From contig CM060921.1 of assembly GCA_030737875.1 (NCBI GenBank), positions 401,924,192-401,988,191 on the forward strand: 64,000 bases of DNA. Reading direction: 5' to 3'. Under the pieces are notes generated by a model, which saw only the letters and a program-made list of their open reading frames with translations, was not told the origin of the DNA and did no database searches. The position numbers and the translations under genes are program-made. This document shows, piece after piece, positions 58,966-64,000 of this stretch (position 1 is its first letter; the number at the start of each line of letters is the position of its first letter). This DNA is from Allium sativum (taxonomy: Eukaryota > Streptophyta > Magnoliopsida > Asparagales > Amaryllidaceae).

Positions 58966-61869
58966 TGTGACGGCCGTGAATTTCGCTCGATCCGAATCAG
59001 TCGTTAAACCGATCTAGACCGTTCGAAAACCCCTGATCGTTTTGAGAACAGGACAAATCAGAACGCATATGAAAGAACATTTTATTGCTATTACAACAAT
59101 TCCATCAGATACAAGAATATACAGAGTATAAATGAATAAATTACATTCGATAAATATCAGAGATTATAATAAATTACATAGCAGCGGAAAAAACATGTAA
59201 AACACAACCGAAAGTAATGCACAGATACAAAGCTTTCTGAGCATCGTTCCAGCTGTAAATCAGGATCCTGTGAATATAAATCTGCAAAACCAAAACTACT
59301 AGCCGCCCGTGTAGAAAATAAGGGCACCCAGAGTTTAGGTTAAAACAATAAACTCCAGGTCAGTCATGTGACTGGTGTGAGAACTAAAACAGTTATTTAA
59401 AACTTTACTTTAAAAGAGAGTAATTCAAGGGACCACGCCGTATAACACGGAACGGGTTTCCTCCCAAGAATACCAGTGCATAGAATAAACAGCGCAATGC
59501 TTTTTCGAAAAGTGAAGCTATTATAAGACCCAGGTCCCATCACATAATGCAACGCAAGCCGGAGGATAGGGTTTTCCCTTATAATAGCCAAACATGCTTG
59601 GTACGTTTAAAACAAATCATTTGATACTATTATAAGTGCATAGTGTCAAAATATTTCAATCATAAATATCAATCCTAGGCGGCATGGGTACCATCTATCA
59701 TGTCGCCATACTAGGCTCTACAAATAAAACCGAGATACATGTATTGGAAATTGGATTTCCGTCATGAGTCGAGGCAAGGGGCAAGCTCCTCTCCGCTTCG
59801 AGACACTCTAGCAAATGTCCCAGGACTACACACTCTGGGTAACCCCTGGATCTTCAGGGCCGGTCCTCTCTTACGTTTGAGGATTAGTTATTCTTGAACA
59901 CACGTTTCCCGGTCCTTACAGACCTAAAATCGAGGCGCCTCATCCAATAGCCACATAGGTGAAAAGTATATAAATGTCAGGGCTGGTAAGTCACTGACAC
60001 CACCAAAGCTAGAAAGAAACGTCGTGCTCTCCCTGCAGTCCTTATCCCGTTTTTAACTCATACCGAGGTGTGAGGCTCGCGAATCCACGCTATACACAAA
60101 GCTGCCACGTAGGTCGTGCTTTGATCATCAACCACAAGACTTTGCTTTTCAATAAAAGCCTTGATCCATGCAACTCAGCATGCCACACAGGCAATTCATG
60201 CCATGCGACTGATGTCCATCGATATACAACCTCTGAGCTCGTACGTCTCAGAGAAGGGCGTTAGGCAAGAAAATAAATTCTCCGCCGCCAAACAAATGTA
60301 TATTTAACACAAATCAATCAACACAGAATAAAATCCAATGTCGAACACACAATGCATTTACAAGTTCGTTCTGGGTCTGAACGAAACCGGAGGCACTTTC
60401 CTCGCATATCCATTGATCTACAAGTACGTATGGACGACCACCAACTGATTCCCTCATCTTGGGTGTACAGCCCAATCAAGATCATCAGTAATCAACCAAA
60501 CGATGTGAAGACTTCCGGTCTTCAAACACCGTCTTCATCTTCGACATATCGTTGAATCAGTTATTCAGAATGGGTATAAACCCGGCCTTTCCGAACAACC
60601 TGCGTATATTAAAAACAAATGTTACACAAACACAACATACGCCTCATTCCAATTCAGTAGCTACTAACCGTAAATCAACAAGAGAACAATTTCCCAAATA
60701 TTAACCCCGAAGGCCGAAACCAACATCAGATTAATACCAGGAAACCATTCTTCTTAGCTAACCTACAGCTAGTTTCTAAATTTCATATTCTTAGGGAAAG
60801 GTTCCCATTAATTTTATCCAAGATAAATTCTTTGAATTTATTCTTTAATCTTCCTTTGGATGTCGTTTCAAACCAAATTATGATTTTCTAAACTAGTCGA
60901 GATTAGCGAACCACACCGAAGTAATTATTTATTTTATTTCCCAATCCCAACCTATTCATACCATGAAGCAAAACTGGTAATACTCCATATCTAACATCGT
61001 GGTGTTATCGGTAAAATTAATTACCATTTGACGTTCAAATCTAATTAAAGATTTAACTATCGCTTTGGAGCAAAACTGGTAATACTCCATCCTCGCTTAC
61101 TTTCTAAATTTGATAATTTAAATTATCAATTCACATTTCAATTTAATCACAGATTCATTAACACTCCTTTTACTGGGTTAAAGAACTAGTGTCATTTAAA
61201 ACACAGTTCACGATAAACCCATGAATCGATTCTATTTAAACCCATTTCAAATCCAATTTATTTATTTAAAAATAAATGGTTTTAATTTCAGTTCAAAACT
61301 AGTTCATTTCGATAAGAATCTATTTTTACCTTTTCAAATATGGAGTTTTTCATCCTAATTTTTCCCAAATTATTTCTTATGATTTTACCCAAATTATTGA
61401 TATTTTTAATAATTTTATCAAGGCCCGTACAGTCGATTTCCAACAACGGCCATCGAACTGCACCTATAGCGACCTTTTTCGAATTTGATTTGGACATATC
61501 TCCAAATCCAACCGTTAGATTTCAAATTTCTAATATTCGTTAGAAAGCTCTTTTCGATACGAACCCAACGGTTCCGGTTTTAGGAGAATCAGATGGTCGG
61601 ATCTCCCGTAATGTCCGTTTGAAATAAATGGTCGAAATTCACGAACTGCCGCGGCGCGGCGCGTTCTATTCAGGCCATTATTTTGTATATATATAATATA
61701 TATAATATATTTCGTCAATTTCTATTTAAAATGAATTTTATAAATAGTTTTGAATTCGTTTCTAAAATAATTTCAACCTTTATTTCAAATTCAAATCAAA
61801 ATTGAATTTTCTATTATAAATCCTTTTTACTTTCATTTCTATTTGATTTCGATTCAAATCGATTTTAAT

Positions 61870-62035
61870 TCGATTCGAATTCATTTTCCGTTCAATTCAA
61901 TTCAATTCGAATTCGTTTTCTTTTCAATTCAATTCGAATTCGTTTTCTATTAAATTCAATTCAAATTCGTTTTCCTATTCAATTCAATTCAAATTCGTTT
62001 TCTATTAAATTCAATTAAAATTCGAATATAATCGA
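61870..62035. repeat. 24-25 bp AATTCAATTCGAATTCGTTTTC tandem repeat
   Basis: About six copies here. The reverse complement occurs with two to three copies at 38280-38360 and three at 45640-45715, so copy number varies between LTRs. The listed call name exceeds one unit; the core is TTCAATTCGAATTCGTTTTC. Confidence 0.85.
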
Positions 62036-63318
62036 TATAAATATCGTTTGCATCAAAATAGCGCATCTCTAATCAACACGGCTTTAGATATTTCAAAAAT
62101 TCCGTTATTCTATTCAACAAATGAATATTTATTCTATTCAATACGTGAATCTATATTTTTTTTTCAACACATGACTAATCTCAACGATTGAGTACTGTCC
62201 ATGTGTGACTATTTTTGTTATTTAATATATTTTATAAAAATTATGGTATATATCGTTTGATTTAAAATCAGACTCCAACCGTAAACAAGTAAGAGAACGA
62301 TTCCCTAAATATTAACCCCGAAGGCCGAAACCAACACCAGATCAACATCCAGGAGACCACTCATCTTATCTATTTTCTAGTTAATTTCTAATTTTATATA
62401 TGATAAAGATGTAAATTTTATTATTAAAATATTTCGTTCAACACATGACTAATCTCAACGGATGAGTACTGTCAACACATGAACCTTTATTTTATAAAGA
62501 TAAAGATGTAAATTTTATTGTTAAAATATTTCGTTCAACACATGACTAATCTCAACGGATGAGTACTGTCAACACATGAACCTTTATTTTATAATATTAT
62601 TTATTTTCTAAATTGGAATGAGGCCCAATCAATTACCATATAAAGTTAATTATATGGATTCCATACAACACATGTATATAATAGCAATGATAAACAATCA
62701 ACCATCATCCAAGGTGCACCACACAACTGCATAAGCATCAAATATAAATAATCGACGCTTACACAGTCTGTCGACCAATCGATCGACATACAATTAAATA
62801 ATTGGGATTAGTGTACGCCAAATTTCATCCCAACACCCGTGTGGGGTTTCAAATCAACAAACAAAGATTTTTATGTGTGCAGTTGGGCGATGTTTAAAAT
62901 TTATCGACCCAATCAATGTCCTTAAAATAGGTGTACATAAACAAACTGTCCGGTTTGTAAATGAATATTTATTCACATTCACGTTAAAAATTATATTTTT
63001 AACGATAAAATATTTTTAACTGTATAAATATTTTATTTCCTTTCAATACAAGAATATTTTATTATTCAACCATTCCACAACACAATCAATTTTCACAACA
63101 CATCAATCAAACAAACAAGCCGTCCATGGTCTGTGGACGACGGGTGTCGGGTGCTACTAAACACCGTCTGCATCCTAGTATACATATATATAACTAGAAA
63201 AAGAAATTTAGAGTGAGAAGTTCTCACCGATAGTTATCCCAACTCCATGACTTTTCATTTGTAGGAAATCATCGCCATTCTCGCCATTTGTCAATTTCGT
63301 TGCCCGTAGCCACTACAT

Positions 63319-63500
63319 ATATAAAAATCATATTTTTACTTTGCTATTTAATATATAAAAATCGAATTTTTACTTCGCTATTCAATATATAATAATCGAA
63401 TTTTTACTTCGCTATTCAATATATAAAAATCATATTTTTACTTCGCTATTCAATATATAAAAATCATATTTTTACTTCGCTATTCAATATATAAAAATCG
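63319..63500. repeat. 34-bp tandem repeat, about five copies
   Basis: Unit core AATCGAATTTTTACTTCGCT followed by ATTCAATATATAAA. It occupies the place of the irregular ATATGATTTTTATAT repeats in the complete element. Confidence 0.9.
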
Positions 63501-63550
63501 CGCCTTTTCAAATATAAAGATTATATTTATATTCCCTATACAAAGATTTT

Positions 63551-63745
63551 GCCTTTTCAAATATAAAGATTTCGCCTTTTTCAAATATAAAGATTTCGCC
63601 TTTTTCAAATATAAAGATTTCGCCTTTTTCAAATTTAAAGATTTCGCCTTTTCTAATATAAAGATTTCGCCTTTTTCAAATATAAAGATTTCACCTTTTT
63701 CAAATATAAAGATTTCGCCTTTTTTAAATATAAAGATTTTATTTT
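63551..63745. repeat. 24-bp tandem repeat, about eight copies
   Basis: Unit CCTTTTTCAAATATAAAGAT plus TTCG. The complete element has only one or two units of related sequence (36760-36790), so this is a local expansion. Confidence 0.9.
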
Positions 63746-64000
63746 GCTACACATATAAAGATGATATTTCTAATATTCCTATCATGTAAAATTTATATTT
63801 TTAATTCTCTACATAAACAAAAACCATATTTTTACATCTTCTACATAATAAAGATTATATTTTTAATACTTTAAAAATATAAAAATCATATTTTTAATAC
63901 TTTAAAAATATAAAAATCATATTCGCTTCTTCCTACTAATCAAAACCGCTTCTTTGCTTAAGTAAAAATCTCTCCTTTCCTTAAGTAAAAATCTCGGATT

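Larger units (their letters stand above)
58966..64000 (-). mobile_element. Family-A giant LTR (cut by window end)
   Basis: The minus-strand LTR end ...CGGCCGTCACA lies at 58966. The five bases before it are agttt. It is colinear with the complete LTR backwards: hairpins H4-H1 (59300-59588), GAGGCGCCTC (59932), 97-bp duplication (62400-62590), GGTGT/ACACC hairpin near 63135-63175, AT-rich arrays (63319-64000). The terminal 110 bases, 58966-59075, are unlike other A LTR ends. No PBS on the left, so a 3' or solo LTR; at least 5035 bp. Confidence 0.9.

Overview
This window looks like nuclear DNA of a flowering plant. It is AT-rich, full of TA and CA microsatellites, and dominated by long terminal repeat (LTR) sequences that begin TGTAACAACCC or TGTAATAACCC. 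These are flanked by 5-bp target-site duplications and carry primer-binding sites (PBS) matching the 3' end of plant initiator tRNA-Met. I see no credible protein-coding gene. The longest open frames (up to 124 codons) are low-complexity, antisense to repeats, or not kept between copies. No species is assigned.

Most of the window is one family, here called A, of gene-less retroelements with giant LTRs (about 6.3 kb) and a tiny internal region (about 1.0 kb). The layout is: 1-449, the 3' end of an A LTR (+); 600-2970, a family-B LTR fragment (-) with a 1.0-kb solo LTR at 1307-2308 and a tRNA-derived SINE-like insert; 3380-31665, a 28.3-kb tandem A element (-) reading LTR-internal-LTR-internal-LTR inside one CTAAG duplication, its left LTR interrupted by two A-related solo LTRs of opposite orientation (4786-6926, 7143-12133); 32135-34932 plus 48626-48833, two family-B LTRs head to head as an inverted repeat; 34933-48625, a complete and fairly young A element (+) with an ATATG duplication, inserted in the right B arm; 48834-51661, B polypurine tract and non-coding flank with a MITE at 49478-50077; 51662-55161, another LTR-like unit (D, -) rich in hairpin repeats; 55162 and 55843, starts of two more LTR-like units; 58966-64000, an A LTR (-) running off the window.

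With no gag or pol, family A must be mobilised by proteins from elsewhere (inference). What it keeps is a set of cis-acting sites: PBS; two small hairpins about 60-140 nt past it; a long stem-loop about 340 nt past it, topped by a palindrome that is GGCGCGCC in the young copy and GGTGCACC in an older one; a polypurine tract; and four hairpins near the LTR 3' end that keep pairing through paired base changes. The combination of giant LTRs, an almost empty interior and conserved RNA structure is the most interesting content of the window.
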